A stretch of 64,000 nt of DNA from contig NZ_VUYS01000002.1 in the NCBI RefSeq assembly GCF_008389435.1, positions 124,001 through 188,000 of the forward strand, written 5' to 3'. This DNA comes from Candidatus Nitrosocosmicus agrestis. GTDB taxonomy: Archaea; Thermoproteota; Nitrososphaeria; Nitrososphaerales; Nitrososphaeraceae. Positions within the stretch are counted from its first letter, which is position 1. The number at the start of each line of letters is the position of its first letter. The notes below the pieces were generated by a model. The model was not told the DNA's origin, ran no database searches, and saw only the letters and a program-made list of their open reading frames with translations. The position numbers and the translations under genes were made by a program. This document shows, in pieces, positions 8,441 to 17,031 of this stretch.

Positions 8441-9040
8441 TTAGGCAGGAGTTGTAGCCCTTGGTTGTTCATTCTGATTAATGATTTCAACAATGGCTTC
8501 AGAAACAGAGCATTTACGTCGCTCTTTTTCCTTTAGAACCTTCCTATATGCTTCTAAAGTAATGTAGACGGGAATTGATCCGGTTCCTTCTAGTAATGCT
8601 TTAACACGGTACAACCCGTTCTCCATACCTCTTTCGGCTATTTTCTTTAATTTTACTTTGTCTAACAATCCTCCTAATGGACCCATAGGCATATCATAGT
8701 CCACTGTGAGTGATGTCCTTGTCTTTTTCTCTTCTAACTCATCAAAATCTACTGTTATTTGCCAGTGTTTAAAGGGACCTTCAATCATCTTAGCAACTAT
8801 TTTTTTATGTGGAATATAGTCAATGGTTTCACAATCCCATTCCAATTTCTTGCCATCAAAATCACCACTTATTCTAAAAATTGTACCTACCCCAAATCCG
8901 TTTTTAACTTCTAATGGAATTACATTTAGACCCATATTTTCAGGGAATTGATCTGCCATATGTTCTGGTCTGGCAAAATAAGTAAAAACTTCGCTTAAAG
9001 GTGCAGCAATATCCATACTCTTTTTAATGGTAGTCGTCAT
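8441..9040 (-). CDS. SRPBCC-fold (START-like) protein
   Basis: The 199-residue protein begins with the pattern of the SRPBCC hydrophobic-pocket fold: a beta strand with IDIAAPLSEVFTYF-like spacing (here MDIAAPLSEVFTYFARPEH), then the long beta sheet (RISGDFDGKKLEWDCETIDY) and the closing helix around residues 120-150. Such proteins bind lipids, quinones or aromatic compounds. The last 50 residues, with a helical YRKVLKEKERRKCS stretch, are an extra tail resembling a ribbon-helix-helix dimerisation segment. It stands alone beyond the tRNA. The ligand cannot be told from sequence. Confidence 0.7.
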   Translation of the reverse strand: MTTTIKKSMDIAAPLSEVFTYFARPEHMADQFPENMGLNVIPLEVKNGFGVGTIFRISGDFDGKKLEWDCETIDYIPHKKIVAKMIEGPFKHWQITVDFDELEEKKTRTSLTVDYDMPMGPLGGLLDKVKLKKIAERGMENGLYRVKALLEGTGSIPVYITLEAYRKVLKEKERRKCSVSEAIVEIINQNEQPRATTPA

Positions 9041-9107
9041 AAGATAACTTGTAAAAGAAACAATATGAATTTATAGTTTTTCCTAATTAAAGTATAAAAA
9101 AGTGTAT

Positions 9108-10058
9108 TTATGCTAAGGGATTGCTATTAACAATCTTATCTAAGCACTTTACTATATCTTGTTTTGACACATCTATAGGGTTATTGTCAAGATGCCCTCT
9201 ATCAGGCATAATAACATCCGCTGCTTCATCTAAAGGTAGCTTAAGTTTTAATGGTTCGAACTTTAATTTCTGACATATTTTCTTAAATCTATCTGTATAT
9301 ACAGAATTGTTAAACTCATGAGCCACAGTAGTACAAGAGGATAGTGCATACCCATGAGGCACACCCTCGTTGGAAAATACATAGGACAATGCATGACCCA
9401 ATGTTGTTGAAGAATTTCCAAATCCTATTCCTGAGAGCATTGCTCCGTATGGCAATAATTCAGGCTTGTCATTTATAATAGCATCTTCCAGGATATCAAA
9501 AGCTTCTTTACAGAATAGTTTGGTCAAAGGATTAGACAACTTACTATCAAAGCCCTCGGAAGCTTGTGCTGCAGCATCACAGGCAGAGTTTCTCATAATG
9601 TTAAATGGCGTACCAGGCAGAAAATAAGGATCGACTATAGCAGCATCTGCCAAAAATGCCTCATCCTGAAGGAGCTTCTTTTTGTGGTCGAAACTGATTA
9701 CAGCATAGGTTGTCATTTCTGCACCAGTTCCAAAGGTAGTAGGAATCAAAATTTTTGGAACACCAGTCAATTTACTCAAATATTTACAAACATCCATCGA
9801 ACTACCTCCACCCAAACCGATGTAACAAGAAATATTCTTTCCTTCAAATTCATTCTTTATCTTCTCAATAGTTTCGATGGCTGGATCAGGAGTTACTTTA
9901 TCATAAATAGTGTAATTTTTGATACCCATATATTCAATCCATTTTTCATAGATTTTGCTCTCAGTAGTAGTGATTATTAAAGCATTGTCAGGATACTCAA
10001 ATTCTTTTGCAGCATTCTCACCAAATGCAATTTTTTTAGGAATTAGAATCTTCCACAC
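9108..10058 (-). CDS. Iron-type (group III) alcohol dehydrogenase
   Basis: The protein has the family's NAD(P)-binding GGGSSMDVCKYL stretch, the following PTTFGTGAEMT motif, and late histidines in GHALSYVF and VPHGYA. One expected metal ligand is changed: DAAAQASEGF has Gln where DAxxHAxE has His. I prefer a GTG start at 10058, because a TATA-like TATTTAAATT lies 27 bases upstream (10081-10090) and family homology starts at WKILIPKK; the ATG at 10166 would add 36 unrelated residues. Thaumarchaeal enzymes of this family reduce malonic and succinic semialdehyde in the 3-hydroxypropionate/4-hydroxybutyrate cycle, which is a plausible but unproven role. Confidence 0.75.
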   Translation of the reverse strand: MWKILIPKKIAFGENAAKEFEYPDNALIITTTESKIYEKWIEYMGIKNYTIYDKVTPDPAIETIEKIKNEFEGKNISCYIGLGGGSSMDVCKYLSKLTGVPKILIPTTFGTGAEMTTYAVISFDHKKKLLQDEAFLADAAIVDPYFLPGTPFNIMRNSACDAAAQASEGFDSKLSNPLTKLFCKEAFDILEDAIINDKPELLPYGAMLSGIGFGNSSTTLGHALSYVFSNEGVPHGYALSSCTTVAHEFNNSVYTDRFKKICQKLKFEPLKLKLPLDEAADVIMPDRGHLDNNPIDVSKQDIVKCLDKIVNSNPLA

Positions 10059-10080
10059 ACTAACCCTGAAATCATATTTC

Positions 10081-10090
10081 AATTTAAATA
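10081..10090 (-). promoter_or_regulatory. TATA box of the alcohol dehydrogenase gene
   Basis: TATTTAAATT read on the minus strand is centred about 27 bases before the GTG at 10058, the usual TATA-to-start spacing of archaeal leaderless transcripts. Confidence 0.4.
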
Positions 10091-10178
10091 TTTTCTTATT
10101 GATAAATGTCCATGATTTTGAACAGGGATTTATTAGATCCTCTAACGGTAGTATGCAGGATTTCAAATCAGATAATCT

Positions 10179-10700
10179 TCACCTAAACCTTCGAGATTCG
10201 ATCTCTTTCTGTAAAATCAGATGATTTAATTCACGCAACCTATTTTCCAGAGTTTGAATTTCTTTTTTCTTGTCAGCAATATATTCAGGGACTTGGTGAA
10301 TGGAAATTCCCAATCTCCGGGCAAATCCATGAACTTCATGTATTTGCATGACAAAATCATGAAAAGTTTGATTGGTTTTGAATGAATGAACATCTATTTC
10401 CCGCAGCAACCTATCCATTTCTGCCTCGGATGATCCCATCTGAAGCAAATAATTGTGTATGCGGATACCGTACGCCACTTTATTCAGTGTCAAACCTTCG
10501 TTTCTGATTTGTACCGCAACTCCTCTTAACAGGTCTATATCAGGAACTTCAGTTGAACCCCAGTAATTAATAATTCTGGTTACACTGCCACATCCAATTC
10601 CATTACAACTAGCTATCACATCGCGAGGTAAACCCAAAAACCACTGGTCACGCACTTTGATTTTAATTTCATATGGAATTCTTGAACCCAAATATTTCAA
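10179..10700 (-). CDS. Helix-turn-helix plus coiled-coil protein of a repeated thaumarchaeal family
   Basis: The 173-residue protein starts with a homeodomain-like helix-turn-helix (residues about 10-45, IKVRDQWFLGLPRDVIASCNG), continues with a helical middle domain (PDIDLLRGVAVQIRNEGL) and ends in a short coiled coil (KKKEIQTLENRLREL). I recall proteins of this style as a multi-copy family in Nitrososphaera-type genomes, often with longer coiled-coil tails; this copy may therefore be truncated at its C-terminus, but that is memory-based. No partner gene is evident. The N-terminal domain suggests DNA binding, reminiscent of transposase-derived domains. Confidence 0.55.
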   Translation of the reverse strand: MKYLGSRIPYEIKIKVRDQWFLGLPRDVIASCNGIGCGSVTRIINYWGSTEVPDIDLLRGVAVQIRNEGLTLNKVAYGIRIHNYLLQMGSSEAEMDRLLREIDVHSFKTNQTFHDFVMQIHEVHGFARRLGISIHQVPEYIADKKKEIQTLENRLRELNHLILQKEIESRRFR

Positions 10701-10839
10701 TTAGATCATATGTAATTCAATTTATAAAAGAAATAATCCTCTAATCTTGTATTCAGGTATATCAAAATACGTCTGAATTCTCTTTGGACGTAGTTTTAAC
10801 CGCCTTTGGAAGTGGATTTGTTCTGTATGTGTACAAAGA

Positions 10840-10953
10840 ATTGACCGTGGTTGGTAGTAGGGACAATGTTTTGACGAGAGATTGACCGTGGTTGGTAGTA
10901 GGGACAATGTTTTGACGAGAGATTGACCGTGGTTGGTAGTAGGGACAATGTTT
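10840..10953. repeat. 41-bp tandem repeat, about 2.8 copies
   Basis: A 41-base unit starting ATTGACCGTGGTTGG begins at 10840, 10881 and 10922; the first two copies are complete and identical, the third stops after about 32 bases. The repeats are directly joined, with no variable spacers, so this is not a CRISPR array. They lie in the 354-base gap (10701-11054) between two divergent genes. Apparent small ORFs here are just the repeat translated. Confidence 0.9.
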
Positions 10954-11054
10954 GGATAGTTTCAAGTTACCATATTGTCGGCAAATGAGCACTGATTATA
11001 TATGATCAAAGTTAGATTTAAGAAATATAGATTCGTCATTTACGTCATGTAAGT

Positions 11055-11510
11055 ATGAATACGGTATCCGGAGATTTCCATTATCCTACTCTAATATACG
11101 ATAACTACTGTACATCCTGTTCTAAATTTGCTCATATAATTTACCTAATTTCACGAAAAAAAATTGAAATTCTTGGGCATTTTGATATTGAAAGAACAAA
11201 AAAACTCAAAGAAATAGTATTTAAAGACTATAACAAGGATACAACCCGCATGTTCTGGTACATTAAAGAAGGCAAAGCCTCAGCTTCAAGGTTGGGTTTA
11301 ATCTCTCTTATCAAAGACCTTATCCCCATGGTTTTAGGCTTAAGTAAATACAAAAAGGTATCTTTAGTTGAACAAAAATGTGCAAAAGCGTGCTATATAG
11401 GAAATAATTTTTACTCAAAATATGGATGTGGCGACGATCCATTGAGTGTTTTTAAAAGAATAAGATACCTGGTAAGCAATTCAGACTCCATCACTTGGAA
11501 GAGTCCATAA
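11055..11510 (+). CDS. DCC-like (DUF393) thiol-disulfide oxidoreductase family protein
   Basis: The 151-residue protein has an N-terminal thioredoxin-like start, PTLIYDNYCTSCSKFA, matching the YDGxCxxC motif of the DCC/DUF393 family (here YDNYCTSC). Further pieces of the family are less clear, and three more cysteines (CAKAC, YGCG) occur toward the end. It probably takes part in thiol redox reactions. It is followed after 47 bases by a membrane-anchored protein on the same strand. The assignment rests mainly on the CxxC motif. Confidence 0.5.
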   Translation: MNTVSGDFHYPTLIYDNYCTSCSKFAHIIYLISRKKIEILGHFDIERTKKLKEIVFKDYNKDTTRMFWYIKEGKASASRLGLISLIKDLIPMVLGLSKYKKVSLVEQKCAKACYIGNNFYSKYGCGDDPLSVFKRIRYLVSNSDSITWKSP

Positions 11511-11557
11511 TTTGAAGAATGACTTAAAAGCTAGAAAAAATCTAACCATTTATTGAA

Positions 11558-12640
11558 GTGTTTGGAATAGTGACTTTAACAGATCTCCTTATAACCATTA
11601 CCGTCATCCAAACAGTCATAATAGCATTTTTGATGGTATTTATTCTTTTTAAGATTAAAAAGTCTGTCAATCAACCAGCAACTGATAAAATAGACAACGA
11701 GTTATCAAAAAAACTCTCCAGTCTAGATACCAAAGTATCTTTGATTTCAAACGAATTTACTCAGGCGATAAAAGAAAATACCGAAAACATTACAAAACTT
11801 TCATCTACAGTCGAAGCAACTTCTGCATCAACTGCTGCCGCCTTGGCTACAGCAAATTCATCACTGTCCTCTTTATCTGATGCGTCGTCAGCACTTTTGA
11901 ATCCAGCAATGACCTCAGGCTTATTCGAACGCGTTACTGACAGTAATTACATTCAACCCCAGTTTTTAGAAATTGATGAAGGCGATCCGAATGTTAAAGA
12001 TAGCGATGCAGATCTGATTGATAAAATCAAAATAGACCCGGCTATCGTACAGAACTATAACGGATTACCAAATCAAAAGGGCTTAAGCAAGATCATCCCC
12101 TCCTCCCCCTCCTTTTCTTCTTCCCCTATCTCTTCTTTCATCTCCGCCCAGAACTATGAGTCCAAGGTTTTCTCACCTTCCTCCCTTAACTTGGGTTCAA
12201 GAATTGGGTTAAAAGCACACTTAGGCCATCCGGTTCTTCAAGACGGTTCATCCGAAGAAGAAGGAGAAGAAGAAAAACAAGGAAGGTATAACCAATCAAT
12301 CGACAAAAAAACAAAAGAATCCGCCGATTTACCGTTTGTAGCATCAGAAAGTTCAAGAGAAATGAATCCATCGTCACCAAGCTTTCCGAATGAACTTGAA
12401 GCAGTTAAGGATATTTCATCTAATCCACAGACTAATCGTAAAACCGACAAAGAAAACCAGGACTCAAATTCAAACGGCCAGACAGGGGACAATAATGAAA
12501 GAAACAGTAATCCAGAAATAGACAAATTAGATATAGAGATCCTTTCTGCACTTAAAAGACTAGGAGGAATGGATGAAACTTCAGCCAATGAAAATGAAAC
12601 TGCAGACACTTTCGCCAATGAAAATAAAGAAAATAATTAA
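11558..12640 (+). CDS. Membrane-anchored coiled-coil protein with disordered region
   Basis: The 360-residue protein starts at GTG (11558). Residues about 8-30 form a hydrophobic segment (LLITITVIQTVIIAFLMVFILF) ending in KIKK, so the rest is probably cytoplasmic. Residues 35-110 are Ser/Thr/Lys-rich helices that could be a coiled coil, the middle (about 195-330) is low complexity rich in Ser, Glu and Asn, and a short helix (DIEILSALKRLGG) lies near the end. A similar plan, with a comparable C-terminal helix, is seen in the protein at 26656-27630. Function is unknown; a scaffold role is possible. Confidence 0.55.
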   Translation: MFGIVTLTDLLITITVIQTVIIAFLMVFILFKIKKSVNQPATDKIDNELSKKLSSLDTKVSLISNEFTQAIKENTENITKLSSTVEATSASTAAALATANSSLSSLSDASSALLNPAMTSGLFERVTDSNYIQPQFLEIDEGDPNVKDSDADLIDKIKIDPAIVQNYNGLPNQKGLSKIIPSSPSFSSSPISSFISAQNYESKVFSPSSLNLGSRIGLKAHLGHPVLQDGSSEEEGEEEKQGRYNQSIDKKTKESADLPFVASESSREMNPSSPSFPNELEAVKDISSNPQTNRKTDKENQDSNSNGQTGDNNERNSNPEIDKLDIEILSALKRLGGMDETSANENETADTFANENKENN

Positions 12641-13032
12641 ATGACAATGCAACAAATTCGAAAAAAGAATCCAATAGGTATGAGAAACTGATAATATTAG
12701 TATTATAATAACAATAATAACACTCACACACGCATCCTTCCTCATTCAAAAAGGTAAAAAAAATATGGACCAAATCTTTTCAAATTTTTCTTCTTTTCCC
12801 TTTCCTAACCCGTCTTTTTTCTTACCACGAGCAAATTCCTTCCTTTGATTACGTGGCTAATTCAAGGTTTTATGGCCTATTGAAAACAATACTAAGCAAG
12901 CTCACGTAAAACAAAACCAGTAATCACTCATGTCCTCAAATTAGAATATGGTCATAAATTATAAATGCCAAACTTTCGTAAACATTTTATCGATGCCATG
13001 ACATCATTGTAGGTGAAAAGAGAATTTCTGGC
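12641..13032. other. Intergenic, nothing recognised
   Basis: The 392 bases hold short AT-rich and AC-rich tracts (for example around 12700-12735) but no ORF, repeat or RNA gene that I can support. Confidence 0.5.
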
Positions 13033-14088
13033 GTGGATGATGATAATAACCAAAAAGGTGTTGACGAAAAACCCAAAAAGGTTGACAAATATGAACAACA
13101 TCAAACCATCATCAACTTATTTGACTCGGGGATCCCGCCCGAGATCATTTCATTACAACTAGACGTTGAGCCCTCCGAAGTAGAAGAGGCGATAAAGAAT
13201 CTAAATGAAAAAATTGAAAAAGAAAACAGCAGGCTAATTGCCAAGACTAGTAGCGATGGTGATAATGATGAAACAGATGATAATCAATCAGTATTTTATG
13301 TAGATGCCCTAATCGATATCCAAAAAATCATTACTGCTTCCCAATCAAGTATGTGGAAAGCGTTAAGATCGGATCCGATATTTACCGCACCATTTGAGGA
13401 AACTCAAGAAGTATTAAGCAGCTACAAATATGACAAAATGAAACTGATAATATTAAACATCGACATTGTAGGTTCCACCAAACTATCAATGAATCTACCA
13501 ATTGAAAGAGTGTCAAAAATTATTCAGACGTTTACCCAAGAGATGACAAAAATAATCAGACTTTACGGAGGATATGTTTTAAAATACGTCGGAGATGCAA
13601 TACTTGGGTTTTTCAACGTAGATTCGGCCCATCTATACACCCTGTGTATTAATGCGATCAACTGCGCAAGAACCATGATCAAAGTAATAAATCAGGGTTT
13701 CAATCCGGTTTTTGGTCAGTACGATTACCCCGAAATCGGCGTAAGAATTGGAATTGATTATGGAGAAAATGTAATTGTAAAGTATTATCCACATGTTGAT
13801 AAGATCAAGGACCTGTCACTGTACGATTACAAGGCAGTGCACAAAAATAGCGACCTGATTTCAGGTAAAAGACCTGTATATGATATTTTAGGATACACCA
13901 TAAGCATTGCTTCGAAGATGACAGCCTATGCCCGTGAAAATCACATTATCGTTGGACAGCTAATTTATGACGTATTATCAAAAGAAGAACAAGAATTCTT
14001 TTCTATTGTAGATATCAATCCCGAGAATTGGAATTATATAAGTGATGAAACTGGAGAAATCTACAAATTGTATTTAAACAGGGCCTAA
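13033..14088 (+). CDS. Class III nucleotide cyclase-like protein with N-terminal HTH
   Basis: The 351-residue protein starts at GTG. Residues about 15-60 look like a small helix-turn-helix (LFDSGIPPEIISLQLDVEPSE). From about residue 130 follows a cyclase homology domain: the first metal Asp is in LNIDIVGSTKLS and the second in YVGDAILGFF. The segment that normally reads GxxVNxAxRL is GYTISIASKM, so the Asn and Arg that stabilise the transition state are Ser and Lys. It may have low activity, a different product, or only bind nucleotide. It stands alone and is followed by a hairpin terminator. Confidence 0.75.
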   Translation: MDDDNNQKGVDEKPKKVDKYEQHQTIINLFDSGIPPEIISLQLDVEPSEVEEAIKNLNEKIEKENSRLIAKTSSDGDNDETDDNQSVFYVDALIDIQKIITASQSSMWKALRSDPIFTAPFEETQEVLSSYKYDKMKLIILNIDIVGSTKLSMNLPIERVSKIIQTFTQEMTKIIRLYGGYVLKYVGDAILGFFNVDSAHLYTLCINAINCARTMIKVINQGFNPVFGQYDYPEIGVRIGIDYGENVIVKYYPHVDKIKDLSLYDYKAVHKNSDLISGKRPVYDILGYTISIASKMTAYARENHIIVGQLIYDVLSKEEQEFFSIVDINPENWNYISDETGEIYKLYLNRA

Positions 14089-14175
14089 ATAACCATTTTA
14101 CTTTGTGTCGATGGCCCTCCTTGCAGTCGTGTAATCTAAATAAATAAATAAAAAAAGAAAAAAAATACAGATCAA

Positions 14176-14200
14176 GACAGGCAAATCTGTCCTTTTTTTT
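14176..14200 (+). terminator. Stem-loop with T8 tract
   Basis: GACAG (14176-14180) pairs with CTGTC (14187-14191), and eight T residues follow at 14193-14200. It lies 88 bases after the cyclase-like gene and before the small zinc protein gene. Confidence 0.5.
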
Positions 14201-14245
14201 ATAGCGGCAGTTAAAGATTTAACCTTATTCAAAGATAATCAGTAT

Positions 14246-14377
14246 ATGACAAAAGTATGTTCTTTTTGCGAAACCACCACAATCAGTGAATCCGAAAGTG
14301 TTTGTGGCAAATGTAGAACAAAATATGGAATAGGCTCTTACGATAATAGTAAGGACGGTTGTGGTTGTGGGACTTGA
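14246..14377 (+). CDS. Small zinc-ribbon protein (43 aa)
   Basis: The ORF encodes 43 residues with two CxxC knuckles (CSFC and CGKC) and a CGCGT tail, a typical minimal zinc ribbon of archaea. The ATG at 14246 is preceded by a TTATTC/AAAGATAATC AT-rich region. No homologue of known function is recognised. Such small proteins may bind nucleic acid or other proteins. Confidence 0.5.
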   Translation: MTKVCSFCETTTISESESVCGKCRTKYGIGSYDNSKDGCGCGT

Positions 14378-14598
14378 TCAATATTTTTAGATATACATAT
14401 ATGAAAACAACGACCACTTTTTACACATAAAAATACACCAGCAAATATACCTATTCAAAAAAAATAACTAGCTAGTCTTGGAAGATAAAAAATAGAACAA
14501 GATCAAGACAGGGTCAGATATTGGTAATACTAAATCATACTTTTTATTGTATTAAAAAATCATACAGCCACCGTATCATCATACCCTGTGTTAAAAAA

Positions 14599-15441
14599 TC
14601 AAAGAAAGACTTTATTAAAGATTGACTCTGCACGCTTCTTTGACTCTTCAGTTATTTTTACAATAACCAATCCTTCATTAGGCTGTCCGTAACAAACAAC
14701 CCAACCAACGGGTGCAAAGATCAAAAATGGAAGTGCCACTATATCTTCCTCCCCTTCTATCACTATCTGCACCTTTTCAGATGAGGTAGCAGCAAACTCG
14801 TCAAGATCGTGGAATTTAACATCACTTGATATCCTTTTTGTTTGTGATACAGACAAATCACTTGAGTCTGTTTTTTTAGACGCCGTTTTTAATGAAATTA
14901 AAGTAGTTTCAGCAGTTTTAGATGCATCTTTTTCCTTTTTATTTCCAATTACTTCATCTTTATCTTTTTCTTTATCTTTTTCTTTATCTTTTTCTTTATC
15001 TTTTTCTTTATCTTTATCTTTATCTTTATCTTCAAATCTTTCTGCTGCCCCCTCTGTCACTATTGCCACTTTTGATTCGTTCTCCTCGTCCTCTGAATTA
15101 TTACCATCAGCTTCCACTTCAGTTTGAAAAACAAGTTTTCTTACCTCAGAGATTATTTTTTCATCCAATTCGCCAGGATTGTTATTTAATTTAAGAACTC
15201 TATCTACCTCATAATCTAATTTTGTGGTTTTTATGACCCTCTTTTCTTTCCCATCGATAACAGAAATGTCTGGAATAATTCCAAATCCAAGTAATTTTTC
15301 TGTAGTGGTATCTCCCACGGTCACAATCTTGGATGCATTTCCTAGTGTTTGAGTAACATTTTTTTTATTGACAAGATTGTCTTTTATCAAAATTCCAAAT
15401 GGTTCTTTTAAAAGATCCAATTTCTCAGGATTCACCTTCAT
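14599..15441 (-). CDS. GTP-dependent dephospho-CoA kinase with low-complexity insert
   Basis: The ends of the protein match the archaeal GTP-dependent dephospho-CoA kinase family (DUF359), which makes coenzyme A in its last step: the N-terminal half has KEPFGILIKD, SKIVTVGDTTTEKLL, DISVIDGKEKR and NNPGELD, the C-terminal half has VIEGEEDIVALPFLIFAPVG and YGQPNEGLVIVKI. Between them is an insert of about 110 residues containing a (KDKE)n run encoded by 12- and 6-base DNA repeats (14957-15032), while the family is usually about 170-190 residues long. I prefer the ATG at 15441; a TTG at 15459 would add six residues. The halves stay in one frame, so the gene is probably functional. Confidence 0.85.
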   Translation of the reverse strand: MKVNPEKLDLLKEPFGILIKDNLVNKKNVTQTLGNASKIVTVGDTTTEKLLGFGIIPDISVIDGKEKRVIKTTKLDYEVDRVLKLNNNPGELDEKIISEVRKLVFQTEVEADGNNSEDEENESKVAIVTEGAAERFEDKDKDKDKEKDKEKDKEKDKEKDKDEVIGNKKEKDASKTAETTLISLKTASKKTDSSDLSVSQTKRISSDVKFHDLDEFAATSSEKVQIVIEGEEDIVALPFLIFAPVGWVVCYGQPNEGLVIVKITEESKKRAESIFNKVFL

Positions 15442-15459
15442 CTCGTTAAACTTCCTCAA

Positions 15460-15796
15460 AAAATTAAACTACTATATCATACAAAGATGTTTATCTCAAA
15501 ATAATTTGACAAACCGTTGTTATTGAAAGTTTACAGAGTAATAGGGTAAGAAAGTAGATGCTGGTTTTTGAAAAAAATAAAGATTATAACTTTATTGTAT
15601 GCCTAAAATGGGATTTGGATTCCACAATAACAGTCAAAAAAATTTTAAAGATAAAAAACTATGACGGGAGTTCATGAATATATGTCCCAGTACTTGGGTG
15701 AATGATTGAAAGTATGTGTGTATGGGTATGGGCAAGTAAGTGAGTAAATGAGTAAATATGTAAATATATAAGAAAAAATGCCTCGAATTTTTCAGA
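15460..15796. other. Intergenic with GTAAGTGAG/GTAAATA-type short repeats
   Basis: No supported gene. Around 15705-15772 there is a degenerate tract of GTAAGTGAG/GTAAATGA/GTAAATAT units downstream of the Mrp gene. Nothing else is recognised. Confidence 0.5.
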
Positions 15797-16870
15797 TTAG
15801 GTTTGTTGTGGTTGTTCTTGTTCCATCAATTCAGAAGCTATAACACTAATCCTTCCTGCAGTAATTTTTGAAATCTTGTAAAATGCTTGAGCATATTCGG
15901 AATTAGGATCGGAAATAATAACTGAAGTCCCTGTGTCGCTTCCCTTCATAATCTGAGCAGTTAATGGAATTTCCCCAATAAATGGAACCTTAAATTGTTC
16001 GCTTATCTTTTGACCACCTCCTTCACCAAAAATGTGAATCTTTTCAGAACAGTTGTGACACTTGAGATAGCTCATATTCTCAATAACACCGATAATAGGA
16101 ATATTGAGTTTGTTAAACATTCCAATGGATTTTACAGCCACGTTCATAGCTACCTCCTGAGGTGTTGTTACAATCAATATTCCTGTAATTGGTATTGTTT
16201 GGGCCATAGTAAGTGGGGCATCTCCAGTTCCTGGCGGTAAATCAATTATAAGGTAATCAAGTTCTCCCCAATTTACATCGGTGATGAACTGTTTTACTAT
16301 ACCTGCGATTATAGGTCCACGATAGATACCTGCTTGCTGTGATTGCTCATAGAAAAATCCCATAGACATCACTTTGACATTTTCAGCGACAGGAGGCTGT
16401 ATTTTCCCTTCAATTACCTCAGGAGTTTCTTTAAGGCCCAGCATCAATGGGACACTTGGACCATATACATCAGCATCCAGTATACCAACCTTGGCTCCAG
16501 TTTTTGCTAAAGCAACTGCCAAATTCACTGAAACGGTGGTTTTTCCTACACCACCCTTCCCACTGGCAACCGCCAAAATATTCTTTACACCGGGCAGAAT
16601 CTGATCCATGGTTATGGTTCGCCCCTCCATTACTCTTGCTGTTACCTTAAGATCCAAATCCTTTATTCCCAGGTTTGAAATGGTATTTCTGACATCTTGT
16701 TCAATTTCACTATTAAAAGGACAAGCAGGTGTTGTCAATTCCAAAGTAAAAGCTAATTTATCTTCGTTAATTGTAATATCTTTGATCATACCCATAGATA
16801 CAATATCTTTGTGTAACTCTGGATCCTTAACATTTTTTAAAGCACTAATGACTTTATCCACAGTAACCAT
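15797..16870 (-). CDS. Mrp/NBP35-family iron-sulfur cluster carrier ATPase
   Basis: The N-terminal 90 residues are a MIP18/DUF59 domain (SALKNVKDPELHKDIVSMG). The P-loop ATPase follows with the deviant Walker A GKGGVGKTT, then DADVYGPSVP and DLPPGTGDAPL. Toward the C-terminus a CxxC (YLKCHNCSEK) matches the cluster-binding site shared by two subunits of the dimer. It assembles or carries Fe-S clusters. I chose the ATG at 16870 because it fits the family start (MVTVDKVISAL); an upstream TTG at 16894 adds eight unrelated residues. It stands alone. Confidence 0.93.
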   Translation of the reverse strand: MVTVDKVISALKNVKDPELHKDIVSMGMIKDITINEDKLAFTLELTTPACPFNSEIEQDVRNTISNLGIKDLDLKVTARVMEGRTITMDQILPGVKNILAVASGKGGVGKTTVSVNLAVALAKTGAKVGILDADVYGPSVPLMLGLKETPEVIEGKIQPPVAENVKVMSMGFFYEQSQQAGIYRGPIIAGIVKQFITDVNWGELDYLIIDLPPGTGDAPLTMAQTIPITGILIVTTPQEVAMNVAVKSIGMFNKLNIPIIGVIENMSYLKCHNCSEKIHIFGEGGGQKISEQFKVPFIGEIPLTAQIMKGSDTGTSVIISDPNSEYAQAFYKISKITAGRISVIASELMEQEQPQQT

Positions 16871-17031
16871 AATAATATAAAAATCGGGTCGCAATTCTAT
16901 TTAAATCATTCATTCTCAAAATGAATAATGATGCCTTCAAGATCACCGGAATGATTATTCCAAGATATTAATCCCACTACTAAAACATAAAGTTCATAAA
17001 CTGATGATTCTGGATATCTTTTGTCTTTATA

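Noticed and set aside
10840-10953. CRISPR array
   Set aside because: The repeated unit is continuous with no variable spacers, and no cas genes are near.
10722-10992. Two overlapping small ORFs on the minus strand
   Set aside because: They are just translations of the 41-bp tandem repeats in two frames, with no start signals or domains.
14922-15194. Leu/Tyr-rich plus-strand ORF
   Set aside because: It is the complement of the KDKE repeats of dephospho-CoA kinase.
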